Origin: Loxodes magnus
Lineage: Eukaryota > Ciliophora > Karyorelictea > Loxodida > Loxodidae
Assembly: GCA_946699065.1 (NCBI GenBank)
Contig: CAMPDV010000201.1
Coordinates: 372,001 to 436,000 of the forward strand
Reading direction: 5' to 3'
Length of the DNA stretch: 64,000 bases
Below, piece after piece: positions 12,601 through 25,566 of this stretch; within the stretch, counting starts at the first letter, position 1, and every line of letters begins with the position of its first letter. Made by a program: the position numbers and the translations under genes. Below the pieces are notes generated by a model. It was not told the origin of the DNA, searched no databases, and was given only the letters and a program-made list of their open reading frames with translations.

Positions 12601-15600
12601 TTAAAACATATAGAAAGTAAGTTAAGCATTTAATATTCTTTAAAAATCATAGAAGGTAAATTAAGCATTTAATATTCTTCAAAACTCATAGAAAGTAAGT
12701 TAAGCATTTAATATTCTTCAAAACTTATAGAAAGTAAATTAAGCATTTTATATTCTTCAAAACTCATAGTATGTAAGTTAAGCATTTAATATTCTTTAAA
12801 TATTATAGCAAGTAAGTTAAGCATTTAATATTCTTTAAAACTTAAAGAACGTAAGTTAAGCATTTAATATTCTTTAAAACTTTAGTATGTAAGTTAAGCA
12901 TTTAATATTCTTTAAAACTTTAGTATGTAAGTTAAGCATTTAATATTCTTCAAAACTTATAGAAGGTAAGTTAAGCATTTAATATTCTTTAAAACTTATA
13001 GAACGTAAGTTAAGCATTTAATATTCTTTAAAACTTAAAGAACGTAAGTTAAGCATTTAATATTCTTTAAAACTTATAGTATGTAAGTTAAGCATTTAAT
13101 ATTCTTTAAAACTTATAGAACGTAAGTTAAGCATTTAATATTCTTTAAAACTTATAGTATGTAAGTTAAGCATTTAATATTCTTTAAAACTTTAGTATGT
13201 AAGATAAGTATTTAATATTATTTAAAAATCATAGAAGGTAAATTAAGCATTTAATATTCTTTAAAACATATAGAAAGTAAGTTAAGCATTTTATATTCTT
13301 CAAAACTCATAGTATGTAAGTTAAGCATTTAATATTCTTTAAAAATTATAGCAAGTAAGTTAAGCATTTAATATTCTTTAAAACTTATAGTATGTAAGTT
13401 AAGCATTTAATATTCTTTAAAACTTAAAGAACGTAAGTTAAGCATTTAATATTCTTTAAAAATCATAGAAGGTAAGTTAAGCATTTAATATTCTTTAAAA
13501 CTTATAGCACGTAAGTTAAGCATTTAATATTCTTTAAAACTTATAGTATGTAAGTTAAGCATTTAATATTCTTTAAAACTTATAGCACGTAAGTTAAGCA
13601 TTTAATATTCTTTAAAACTTAAAGAACGTAAGTTAAGCATTTAATATTCTTTAAAACTTAAAGAACGTAAGTTAAGCATTTAATATTCTTTAAAACTTAA
13701 AGAACGTAAGTTAAGCATTTAATATTCTTTAAAACTTAAAGAACGTAAGTTAAGCATTTAATATTCTTTAAAAATCATAGAAGGTAAGTTAAGCATTTAA
13801 TATTCTTTAAAACTTATAGTATGTAAGTTAAGCATTTAATATTCTTTAAAACTTAAAGCACGTAAGTTAAGCATTTAATATTCTTTAAAACTTAAAGAAC
13901 GTAAGTTAAGCATTTAATATTCTTTAAAAATCATAGAAGGTAAGTTAAGCATTTAATATTCTTTAAAACTTATAGAACGTAAGTTAAGCATTTAATATTC
14001 TTTAAAACTTATAGCACGTAAGTTAAGCATTTAATATTCTTTAAAACTTAAGTATGTAAGTTAAGTATTTAATATTATTTAAAACTTATAGAACGTAAGT
14101 TAAGCATTTAATATTCTTTAAAACTTATAGCACGTAAGTTAAGCATTTAATATTCTTTAAAACTTAAAGAACGTAAGTTAAGCATTTAATATTCTTTAAA
14201 AATCATAGAAGGTAAATTAAGCATTTAATATTCTTCAAAACTCATAGAAAGTAAGTTAAGCATTTAATATTCTTCAAAACTTATAGAAAGTAAATTAAGC
14301 ATTTAATATTCTTCAAAACTCATAGTATGTAAGTTAAGCATTTAATATTCTTTAAAAATTATAGCAAGTAAGTTAAGCATTTAATATTCTTTAAAACTTA
14401 AAGAACGTAAGTTAAGCATTTAATATTCTTTAAAACTTTAGTATGTAAGTTAAGCATTTATTATTCTTTAAAACTTATAGAACGTAAGTTAAGCATTTAA
14501 TATTCTTTAAAACTTATAGTATGTAAGTTAAGCATTTAATATTCTTTAAAACTTATAGCACGTAAGTTAAGCATTTAATATTCTTTAAAACTTAAAGAAC
14601 GTAAGTTAAGCATTTAATATTCTTTAAAAATCATAGAACGTAAGTTAAGCATTTAATATTCTTTAAAACTTATAGAACGTAAGTTAAGCATTTAATATTC
14701 TTTAAAACTTAAAGAACGTAAGTTAAGCATTTAATATTCTTTAAAACTTAAAGAACGTAAGTTAAGCATTTAATATTCTTTAAAAATTATAGCACGTAAG
14801 TTAAGCATTTAATATTCTTCAAAACTTATAGAAGGTAAGTTAAGCATTTATTATTCTTTAAAACTTATAGAACGTAAGTTAAGCATTTAATATTCTTTAA
14901 AACTTATAGTATGTAAGTTAAGCATTTAATATTCTTTAAAACTTATAGCACGTAAGTTAAGCATTTAATATTCTTTAAAACTTAAAGAACGTAAGTTAAG
15001 CATTTAATATTCTTTAAAACTTTAGTATGTAAGTTAAGTATTTAATATTATTTAAAACTTATAGAACGTAAGTTAAGCATTTAATATTCTTTAAAACTTA
15101 TAGTATGTAAGTTAAGCATTTAATATTCTTTAAAACTTTAGTATGTAAGATAAGTATTTAATATTATTTAAAAATCATAGAAGGTAAATTAAGCATTTAA
15201 TATTCTTTAAAACATATAGAAAGTAAGTTAAGCATTTAATATTCTTTAAAAATCATAGAAGGTAAATTAAGCATTTAATATTCTTCAAAACTCATAGAAA
15301 GTAAGTTAAGCATTTAATATTCTTCAAAACTTATAGAAAGTAAATTAAGCATTTAATATTCTTCAAAACTCATAGTATGTAAGTTAAGCATTTAATATTC
15401 TTTAAAAATTATAGCAAGTAAGTTAAGCATTTAATATTCTTCAAAACTTATAGTATGTAAGTTAAGCATTTAATATTCTTTAAAACTTATAGAAGGTAAG
15501 TTAAGCATTTATTATTCTTTAAAACTTATAGAACGTAAGTTAAGCATTTAATATTCTTTAAAACTTAAAGAACGTAAGTTAAGCATTTAATATTCTTTAA

Positions 15601-16139
15601 AAATCATAGAAGGTAAGTTAAGCATTTAATATTCTTTAAAACTTATAGTATGTAAGTTAAGCATTTATTATTCTTTAAAACTTATAGAACGTAAGTTAAG
15701 CATTTAATATTCTTTAAAACTTATAGTATGTAAGTTAAGCATTTAATATTCTTTAAAACTTATAGCACGTAAGTTAAGCATTTAATATTCTTTAAAACTT
15801 ATAGAACGTAAGTTAAGCATTTAATATTCTTTAAAACTTAAAGAACGTAAGTTAAGCATTAATATTCTTTAAAACTTATAGATGGTAAGTATCATTTTAA
15901 GTTTCCTATTTAGATCGTAATTTTTTATTATATTGATAGCTTGTAATTGGTGTTTATAGTTCTCTATTTAGATCGTAACGCTATTTTTAATATAATCTTA
16001 ATTTAGGAGGTAAGTTATTAATTATAATTGCTTATAGAATGTATGTGTATTTGTAAAAAGATATAAATAAGGGGGTGAGTTGCGTTTCATAAATAATATA
16101 GGACGTGAGAATCAATTTTACATTATGGTAGTGAGGTGA
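3695..16139 (+). CDS. RING-finger protein gene 1, one large exon followed by about 300 three-nucleotide exons
   Basis: Exon 1 (3695-4651) starts MSEISVSIKCEAC and encodes an N-terminal C3HC4 RING: Cys10, Cys13, Cys29, His31, Cys34, Cys37, Cys50, Cys55. This zinc fold is typical of E3 ubiquitin ligases. A long Gln/Lys/Glu-rich helical region follows, ending GDELQMKK plus one base (phase 1). GTAAGT introns and 3-nt exons then fill 4652-16131. The diverged last exons are ATG 15882, ATC 15914, CTT 15940, ATC 15972, GAG 16007, AAT 16038, GGG 16072, GAC 16102, and a final exon 16132-16139 ending in TGA. Read in phase 1 the end is HDPYREWGLR-stop. The tract between is Gln/Leu-rich. One base is missing at an A-run near 4078-4083, so the copy may be a pseudogene or carry a sequence error. 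Splicing is inferred, supported by gene 2 (51759-53478). Confidence 0.75.
4684..15884 (+). repeat. Tandem array of about 290 mini-intron plus one-codon-exon units
   Basis: Each 38-39 bp unit begins GTAAGTTAAGCATTTAA, runs through TTCTTTAAAAC and ends in TATAG, TAAAG or TTTAG. Three variable bases follow before the next GTAAGT. The triplets seen are AAC, TAT, AAG, CAC, CAA and AAA. Intron bodies are nearly identical while the triplet and the last bases of the intron vary. Some intron ends are tied to a triplet: CTTAAAG is nearly always followed by AAC, CTTTAG by TAT, ATCATAG by AAG. Blocks of several units recur in the same order (for example near 5200-5460 and 5640-5900), which suggests growth by unequal exchange. 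It lies wholly inside RING gene 1 on its sense strand. A neutral minisatellite is the alternative, but the ordered 3-nt exons of gene 2 argue against it. Confidence 0.9.
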
Positions 16140-19100
16140 GAAAATGAATGACTTTATATACTTTATTTAAACTCTATTTAATTTAAAATATATAAATTAT
16201 TTATCTAAGTAATTTTGTATTTATTCAAAAGGGTGTTAAAAGTATTAATGATCAATTATATTATTTTTATAGAGCAAACAAAAGTATAATAAGATTATAT
16301 CTTAATTTATCTTTTAAATATATTATTTTATTATTTTAGTTGGTTATTAAAAATATATTATTTTCTTAATTATGGTTACTATGTATTTTATGTTATGTTT
16401 TAAGTTTTAGTTGATTTAATGTATATAATAATGATATTAATGTTGTTTTTAAGTATTTTTAAGGAAAAGGTGGTATTTATAGTTGTTTGCATTTTCGTTC
16501 TTTAATTTAATGATAAGTATATAATATCTTATATTGTAAGGATAAGAGTTATATTAATATATTGCAATATATAGTTTTTATAGAGTCTATAAGTAGGATG
16601 GTTTAAAAAAAGTTTAATTTCTTTAATTTGTGTAAGAGTGAATTTAATATGTAATCCTAGTGAGTATACTAAATATAATAAGTCCAAAATATTTAGTATA
16701 GTTTAGTTTAATTGTATAGTATTTAAGTAAAAAGGCCATTTTATTATTATTTTTGATAATTTTATTAGGAAAGTGTATTTATTACTTATTATTTCAATTT
16801 ATTATTGTATTTAGTTTTGATTTTTTATTAGATAAAGTTTGACAAGTGTGGAGTTATGAATAAAACTTAAGTATTTTTTTATGCTTTCTAAAGTATTAAT
16901 GTTAAAATATTTATATTTTAGTTACTTTAAAATTATAATATAATAAAAAAGAGTTTAAATGTTTTAAAAGGCTAAAATTTCTAAAAGATAGATTTAAGAA
17001 TAAAAGGGTTTAAAAGGAAGTTTATAAAAATTTATTAAGTTTAAAAGTTTAAAAAGTTAAAAGGTAAATTTTTTAAAATTATTAAAAATGAAGGAGTTTT
17101 AAAAGTTTAAAATTATTTGATTAGAAGGATTGAGAGTGAAAAATGATGAGAAGTTAATTCATAAAAAGAGAAAGAAAAAATATTTAGCAAATAGTTTTAA
17201 AATAGTTTTAAGTTATTTTAAAATAAATTAATGAAATTATTTTAATATTAAATTCCTCTTAGTTGAAATGCTTTGAAAATTTTATTTTTATTTTATGCTC
17301 AATGTTGTACACTTCAGAAAATTTTTCGAAAGAAACAAAAATTTTAGAAATTTAGAATCAAATTTTTAAGTCTAAAGTTATTCTTATTAAAGTAAATAAT
17401 TTGAAGTACAAAATATTTTAAGACAATATATAATATAGAGATTGAGAATTTAAAAAATATTTTTATAATTAAATTTTTGTTTTTTTCTCGGAGATCTACT
17501 TCATAAACTTTTAAAGATAGACTAATATTTAGCAATTATAAAAATTAATTTAATACATTTATTTTATTTTCTTTCAAAGTTTTTAATAAAGGCTATTTGT
17601 TTATTAGACTGAAGCTGAATAATATTTTTTTAATATTAATTAATCAATTTAGTTTTTTTGCTATTTAATATAGATAAGGATGGTAAATATTATAATAATC
17701 AAAATAAAAAAATAAATATTTTAATGTATATTTAAGAATTAAAATGCTAGCAAATAAATTAAACTCAACAAAATTTCTTTTCTTAGAAAAATAATTTAAT
17801 CATAAATTATTAAATAATCAAAATAGAGAAAAATTAAATTGTAAAAAAATAAAATCTTTCTGTTTAAATCTTATAAATCTTTATTCATAAACCAATAAAA
17901 ACATACAAATTTTAATAGTTTAAATGAAAGAAGCAATTTATTTTTTTATTAGAAGATATTATTTTTATCAAAATATTTAATCATACTAAAAAATCTAAAT
18001 ATTAAGCTAGAATCTAATTATTAGTAATAATAGCTTTCACAGCAATTATTTTTAAATTTAAGTTTAATGTTCGATGATACAAACTGTAAAATTTAAAATT
18101 AATTTATAATTAACTTGAATATTTTTATTTTCAAAGCAAACAATTTGGAAGTTAATTTAAAATAATTAAATATTTACTAATATTACTATAAAAATTATTT
18201 TTCAATCTATAAGACTAAAAATTTGTAGAGATTTAATCTCTTAACATAATAAAAGGTACTTATTAATTTTAAATTCAAAACATAATAGAAATGTTAATTT
18301 AGTATCAGTATATAATTTTATAAGATAAATATACAAATTAAGATTAAAAAGTTTGAGGTTAAAGTAAAAGAATAATCTAATTACTCTGCGTTTTAATTTA
18401 ATTATAAAAAGAAAAATAAAAAGATAGAATTGCATTGCTTAAACTGACCAAGAAACATACTAAATACTATTTGAATACCTAACTATTAAATTTTTACCCT
18501 TTAATATTTTTAGAGTAAGCAAAAACAATAAAATAAGAGAAAATAATAAAATTAAAATAAATGATAAATAATTAATAACTAAAATATGTTAGTTTATTCA
18601 TATTAAATTAAAAAATAATTTTAAATACTTAATCTACAGTAATTTTAAAATAAATTAATTGTAATTCAAAATTCTTTACAAAAAAGATAATATCATATAA
18701 TTAAAAAAATTAAAAAAGATAAAGACAAACTAATTAATAAAAAACATTTAAATTTAAGAATTCAGATATATGTAGCTTAAAGCTTAATAAATTGCGAAAT
18801 TAAAAGATTAATTGTATTAAAAACGCTATTTTTAATAAATTAATAGAGATTACATACTAAATAGCTATAATTTTATTATAATAGAGTAAATTATAAAAAC
18901 TCAATAATCAAAATTAAATAATAAATCGCAATCTAGCATCTTATGACAAATGTATTCCTTTTTATTGATTATTAACTCTTAAAAATTTATTTTATTTCAA
19001 TATAAAAATAAAAGCTTTCAATTCTTTGATTTTTAAAAGATAATTATTGATAATTTTAGAAACTATAAAAATAAAAAATATGAAGCAATTACTTTAATCT

Positions 19101-21960
19101 AAAGAATAATTAAAGAGACTAGCAATAAATTTTTGAAATATAAATTAGAAATTCTTAGAGGAGTATTCTATATAAAGAAGAATGAGGATTTTATATTTAT
19201 TTTAAGTAAAAATAAGATAATAAATTGAAAAAATAAGAAATAATAAAATAAATACATTTCTTCTTAATTTAGTTTTTAATGAGATTTTTTAAGAAAAAAA
19301 ATCTTTAATAATAATAAAATTAACCTAAAATAAAAAATTTAAAAATTAGTTCACTTAAAAAAATAGCAACTCGCAATGTAATTCATATGCTTCAATATAT
19401 ATAAGTTTAAGATTATTAGTGTGTATTTCCTTTTTCTATTTAATTTTTTAAGCTTTTGTTTTTATCATGGCTTTCTTTTTATTCTACCTACGGCTCTGCT
19501 TAATTTGATATGCATTTTCCAAATATTTGATTTGATTTTTCAGTAAATTTTTATGAAAAGATTTTAGTTATAAAATCTATTTCTTATTATTGAAAGAAGT
19601 ATTTTATTAGTTTAATTAGATTTATTTTTATATTATTAGTCATTACAAATTTTTACCTTGAAGTCTATCAGAAAGATTTCTAAGTTAATCCAAATAGTGG
19701 AACTTTTAAGATATGTTTAAATGTATTTCCTCCATTCATACAGAGATAACTTTTCTCAGGATAATACTGCAAATATAAATAAAATGGAAACTATAAGAAT
19801 CAATTAGCAATTGAAACTATTTCTTTCCTTTATTATTTGTTTTATTTATAGTTAATTTAAGGAAATTTATAATCTCTTTGAATTTTTTCTCTGATTATTT
19901 ATATAGTTTGCATATCTCTAAAACTTAAAGCTATTTTTAATTAAATATTGCTAAAATTTTATCTTCAAAATAGTTCTAATTAGGAAGTTAACTATAAATA
20001 ATGAGTAGATATTAATAATTAATTCCATAGAGATATAATATTATAAAATAATTGAATTAATAAATAAAAGTTAATTATATTAAGATTATATTTAAGCTAT
20101 AAACATTTTTACTTTTCAACATCTTATATAAGTTAATTTAATAGCTTAGAATTTATTAAATAAAGTAGAACATATGAACATAATCAATCATTAATTAAAA
20201 GAAATATAGATAATCTAATAAAAGTAAAATTTACTGACTAACAAAGTTATAATTAAAGTAAACTAAATAAGCTTTATAAGAGAGTTAATTAAATTATTTA
20301 GGTAGGAATTTAATTTATAAAATTACAACATAAAGTGGGACTAAAGTAAATCAAATAAATATTTGAAGCATATTTAGAGAAATTAAGATAATATTGATTT
20401 AAAATAAAAATTTCGATCAGATTTGAAAAAGTTATATTATAATATTTAAAATTCTGGTTTTTAAGTTAAATCCTATATTAAACATCCTAAAATTAATTTA
20501 AAAATATTATTTCTCTTAAAATCATAAGTTACTGAATAATAGCTTAAATAAGGAATAAATTAAAATTAGTATTGCAAACTCAATTACTAATTTTGTCAAA
20601 ATAAATAGTATATAATAAGATTTAAACATTAAAAGGAAAAAAAATAAAATACTTAAATGTTGAAAAATTTAGATAACTTTTTGCATTTACAAAAAATATA
20701 ATAGAAGTGTAAATATTGCAATATTTAACCTGCTACCAAATAATAAATAAAAAAATATTATCAAAAAGGATAAAAGTTAAAGAAGTTTTAAAAGGAAATA
20801 ATTAGTATGACACAAATAATTTAATTTGTCAACAATAAAAATAACATGTTAGTTAAATAATAAGAAAAAAACACTTTAAATATAAAAATTTAAAATAATA
20901 TATTATATATAAAATATCTTAGTATTTTATAAAAAATCAAAGTAAATATTAAAAACTTTAATTAAATAAAGTTATTAAAATTAAAAAAAATTTGTAATTA
21001 TAAATAATATTTTTAATAACTATTTAAAATATTTTAATTAAAAGTTAAGATGAAGTATATTAAAAATTGATGTAATTTCGATTTTAATGTTAAAAATATA
21101 GTAAAACATATAAAAAGTTAAGATTAAAAAGAAAACTTAAAAAATTAGATCTTTTAATAAAAAATGATGATATAAATTACTTATAATTTAATTGAATTTA
21201 TCAGTTTCTATTAAATTATTTAAAAATATTACTAAAATAAAAAAATATATAAGTTAATAAGCAATAGAAATATTTAAAAAGTCTTTAATTTAAAATTTTA
21301 TACTTAGCCATATTTTGAGATTAAGAAAAATATTAAAGAATAATAAAAATCGATTAAATTTAGCATTAACTTATTTAAAAAATAATATATAAAAGTAATT
21401 ATTCTTTTAGATTTTTGATGTTTCTAAATATAAGAAATTAAAAATGTTTAAAAAATCTCTAAACTCAGTATTTTATAATCAGTCTTTCATCGATAAGCTA
21501 TTTTTATTATTTTTAATCCTTTATTATTCATATTATGGTTAAAATGTGTTCTATTCTGCAATCAGTTTCTGTATAATTTTGTTAAAGTTATTCAAAATTC
21601 TTTATATCTTATCTTCTTCCAACTATACAAATTCTTACAATTTTTATCTTAATATTGGATCAAACATCTTTTACAATAATTTTTAAAAGAAAATTTTAGT
21701 ATTTCAATTAAATTAATTTTTTACTATTTTTTCTATTTCTTTCATATATATTTTAATTCACTTTACCAATTTTATTCTTACTTTAGAAAAGTTCTTTGTA
21801 AATTTTCTTATTTAATTTCCTAAGTTCAAATAATTTTCATACTAATTTAAGTTGATTCTAGAATTCAATTTAATTATTCTACTGGATCTGAATTCTCTTT
21901 ACAAGTTCACCAGCACCTTTCTTAACTTTTATAAATTATTACGAGCCTTTATTTGCTTCT
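16140..21960. other. AT-rich non-genic DNA, left copy of a diverged segmental duplication
   Basis: No open frame here looks like a gene. Blocks align, with many small differences, to 53.5-56.8 kb (for example 17280-17480 with 55590-55760) in the same order downstream of each RING gene, so the genes were duplicated with their 3' flanks. The part from about 18985 to 20080 has a second, inverted relative at 62548-64000. Confidence 0.6.
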
Positions 21961-21966
21961 TATTTA

Positions 21967-22277
21967 ATTAATTTTAACTAAAAAAGTTTTTGGACCGGAA
22001 ACTCCTTTCCGATTGCACGACCCGACGCTCTCTTTTTATGGAATAACGGGGATATCCTGTTGTGCTCCAGGCACAGCTGCTAGGGAGCTCCATCGCTATG
22101 AGCAGTCAGGTTTCAAGCCCCTACCAAGAACGGATAATCTCAAAGACAGTGTTCCCTTCAGAAAATGACTTTGACCAAGGACTTTCTCAGCGACAAGAAA
22201 GGAACTTGTTCCTAGCCATAAAATCAGAAAGTGTTATCACGAAGGTCATTCTCAGCTCCCACCATCTTTTCAATTAT
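21967..22277 (+). mobile_element. S1 SINE-like element, copy 1
   Basis: A GC-richer block of about 310 bp starts ATTAATTTTAACTAAAAAAG, has a 5' hairpin (GGAAACTCCTTTCC), a possible RNA polymerase III B-box-like stretch (GGTTTCAAGCCCC), and ends CTCCCACCATCTTTT, a T-run like a pol III terminator. A close inverted copy lies at 60109-60455 and a distant one near 26070-26345. I could not identify the parent RNA; tRNA, 5S and SRP-like readings were not convincing. The flanks hold a possible worn target duplication (TTTGCTTCTTA against TTTGTTTCTTTA). It encodes no protein I believe in. Confidence 0.6.
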
Positions 22278-24230
22278 CTTTGTTTCTTTAAGTTTTAAAT
22301 TATCGTCATTAAATTCGTAAAAATCTGTGTTATCTGCAAGTTCTAATTATTTTAATTAGTCTAAAATTTTATACTTCTTCTCAAATAGAAACCTTTCAGC
22401 ATTTAAAAAAAATAAGTAAATTTTTTATTCTTTATCCTCTACTTCTTTTTCTCAACTTAATACAAACTCCCGCTTCATTTTTTTAATTATTTAATTCATA
22501 TAAAATATTATAATTCAAGCCTTAAAAATTAAGTAAAAGTCATAATAAATTAATAGTTTGAACTAAAATCATATTTAGTTCTTTAATTTAATTAGTTAAA
22601 AGAAACCAACCATAAAAAAAATATGAAACTAAACTATTTTTTTATTAAAAGGAGATTTAAAGGTTCTTTAAGAATAACAGATATACAATTAAAATAAAAT
22701 TAGACTTTATTAAATATTTCTATTAAAAATAAACTATAAATTATAGTTAAATGAATATTATTTCTTGTCTATTTATAAATGTAATGCTATTTAAATATTT
22801 TCTTAACTTAAATAAAAAATGTATGGAAAATTAGATTATATAAAGCTTAACTCATTTATAAGTACAAATTATTAGCGAAATAATACTATTATTATAATAC
22901 TTTTTATTTTTAAGTTTATTTAAGTATCTTATATTTATAATTATCTTTAATTAAATTTATAAGAAAAAGAGAATAATTAATAATAATAAATTAGTATTTA
23001 ATGATTAATGCAATTGTATCTAATTTATAGCTAAAATAAAAGTTTATAAACTATAGATTTAAGAGATTGGGAAGTTCTAATTTATTTTAATTAAAATAGA
23101 TAATCTAAATTATATAAGATAAAATTATTTATTTGTAAATAAAATTAAATCCATAAAGAATAAATCCCTTCTTATTTCTAGTTTGGATATATCCTTCTAT
23201 TAAAAATAATATAATCATTTGCTTTTTCTAAACATTTCAGACTAAATTAATTATACAAATCTCTTTATAATTTTAAAACTCTATCAAATTTATAAATTTT
23301 AATTTATGCTTTTAGTGAAGAGACATTCTTTCTAACTATATTATAGCAAAAAGTAAATTTATAATATTTTCAAATATATATAGAAATTAAAAAATAAATG
23401 AGACTAGCATTTTAAAGATTTTGTATTATAATAGATTGTTTATTTAATAGATAGTAAATGCTTACAAGAAATTATATAGTAAATAAACAAATTACTTATA
23501 ATTTTAATATAATAGACATCCTTAACGGACACTTTATATCTATTATAATAATACTTAAATAATATATATTTTCTCCTTTATATTCTAATAAAATAGTTTT
23601 TATTTCATTATCTATAAAGCTTTAGTTTAACAAAATCTTCATAAGTTAAAAAATATTTTGATATCAAATGTAAAATATTTAGTATAGTGAAATTACAAAA
23701 AATGTACTAAAAATAGCAGTATTATTTTAAGCTATAATTAGAAATTAAAGAAGATATAAATTTTTGTAAGTATCGTATTTAAAAATATAATTGACTTATT
23801 AAATATACTAAACAGCTAAAAAATAAAAAAACGTTCTTTATTTTAAACATTTTAAGCATAGAAAGCTTTGAATAATTTAAAAGAATATATAGAAATGAAT
23901 ATATAGAAATGAATAATAGTATCTAATAAAAGAATAAATAAAATAATGAAATTTAATTAATTTAATTCTTTAAAATTTGTTTTAAGATTATTTTGATTGC
24001 TTAGTATTTAAATTTTATTGATCTATAGTTTTTATTATTAGATTCTAATATTTCTAATATAAATTTTATTATTTAGTATTTGCTTATTTCAATACATTTG
24101 TTTTGTTATAATTTTGTGGTTGAATAGTGACATTTAATGCTTGTTATATTCTTTTAGGTTAAATATTATCTTATACTTGCTAAATTCTTACCATAATAAC
24201 TTATTTATTATTTATATTTAAGATTTTTAG
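22278..24230. other. AT-rich duplicated DNA without a supported gene
   Basis: Stretches here pair with 58.8-61.0 kb in the same orientation. The piece around 23040-23130 is the empty-site counterpart of the ORF1-only LINE insertion at 59088-59796, and that around 23300-23340 is the empty-site counterpart of the S1 insertion at 60109-60455. Confidence 0.5.
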
Positions 24231-24241
24231 AAATTCAAAAT

Positions 24242-24730
24242 ATGCAAAATTTTCAGACTATGGAATGCTACTTAAAGGACTAAACTAGAAAAGAACCAAA
24301 TTTAATGTTTTTCCCAATAGAATGATTTTAGGAAATAAAATATCCTTAGAATAAAATCCAATATACTAATTACAAGCACATCGTTATATAGTAATTTAGC
24401 TATAAAGTACTACTTGCTTTTAATTTTCTATATTTAGATAAATACATTTGCAGCTATTTACAATTAAAATAAGATTTTATAGTTTAATATAGAAATATGA
24501 GTTAAATAGAAATATTAAAGGAGTATAAATTGAGGAGTATTAGTTTATCTTTTAAATTATATTAATAAAAAATGGATTATCTAGCATTTTGTTTTATAAT
24601 AATTAAATAATTCCAATCTTAATTTAAACACAAATATATATAAATTGTTATAATCCTAATTTTACAATTAGGCCTTACTTTAAATTTCCTTTCTAATCAC
24701 CAGTTTTTATTATTCAAATTATAATAAATT
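24242..24730 (+). other. Possible decayed open frame, unrecognised
   Basis: From ATG 24242 a frame reads MQNFQTMECYLKDQTRKEP and stays open to about 24730 with a single TGA near codon 28. The opening third has a protein-like mix of residues and the rest is Ile/Leu/Gln-rich, as expected from AT-rich DNA when only TGA stops translation. I find no motif. It may be a gene relic or chance. The stretch from 24730 to 25146 shows nothing. Confidence 0.2.
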
Positions 24731-25146
24731 TGAAAGCCAAAAATATTTAATTTACTAAAATAAGAATTAATATCTGATGCTTATTTAAAAATTAAATATT
24801 ATATTTGAAGGTGTTTGCAGAATATAATAGCAAGACTTAATGGATAAAAGTATTTGATTAATTTAAATAAAACAACAAGGATTGGTTGTAAAGTAATAAA
24901 TATATTTTAGATTTATATAATTATTATTCTTATTAGAATTTTTATTAAAAATGTTTCTTTTAATCTTACACTTGCAAATATCAAAATATTTTAGACTAAT
25001 ATTTAGAAAGAAACTATAAATGAAATAAAGATTTAAAATAATATTTAATAATCCCAGGCTATTAAAGTTTAGAAACCTTTACAAATATAACTTTCGTAAA
25101 CTAAAGAACTATGTTTCTTAAATAAGTTAATCATACTTTATTAAAA

Positions 25147-25566
25147 TATAATAAAATGGATGTCGGCCGTGTCAGAAAAATTAGTAGATAATCTGATGCA
25201 GTGTATACTGCATTGCCAGTAATCTCGCACTAGATGATACCACGGGGAAGGGTGGATAAGCTCCGTTGAGACATGCCTAAATTACCCCGAGGGTTTTCTC
25301 TAGCAGTATGAAAGTTTGATTGACGGGCCTTCTAATTAATGACTTAATAACTAATTCTTATTTGGACCTTATTCAAGAAGACTGAAGCATTTTATTCAAG
25401 ATTTAAGAATAATTTTTAATAAGAAGATTCCCAATTTGGAGAAGCTGACATGACTCATTGGACTTCTAGAATTTTAACAAGAAATATGAGAACATTTTTC
25501 TTAATATTAAATATTAATATTGAAAGAGCCGCGAGCCAATGAGGTGCTACGCGCTCTATAATCATT
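25147..25566 (+). mobile_element. S2 SINE-like element, copy A
   Basis: A 420-bp GC-richer unit begins TATAATAAAATGGATGTCGG and ends with the conserved hairpin and GCGCTCTATAATCATT. It aligns along its whole length with 53815-54235. Short inverted repeats inside (GCAGTGTATACTGC near 25180) suggest a structured RNA. The same tail occurs at 2104 and 62765, so different bodies share one 3' end, as SINEs do when they borrow a LINE's 3' recognition hairpin. No clear target duplication was found. Parent RNA unknown. Confidence 0.6.

Noticed and set aside
4684-15884. CRISPR-like reading of the regular array
   Set aside because: The variable part is 3 nt, far too short for a spacer, the repeats are intron-like and directional, and the DNA is eukaryotic.
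22062-22298. 78-codon frame over the S1 element
   Set aside because: The sequence repeats elsewhere with indels that do not preserve the frame, and it fits a non-coding SINE better.
22600-22620. Possible chromosome breakage sequence (AAACCAACC)
   Set aside because: The Tetrahymena site needs a fixed 15-mer continuing CTCTTT; here ATAA follows, so the match is only partial.
25147-25566. Hammerhead or HDV-like ribozyme in the S2 body
   Set aside because: CTGATG is present but the matching CGAAA core is not, and no nested pseudoknot was found by eye.
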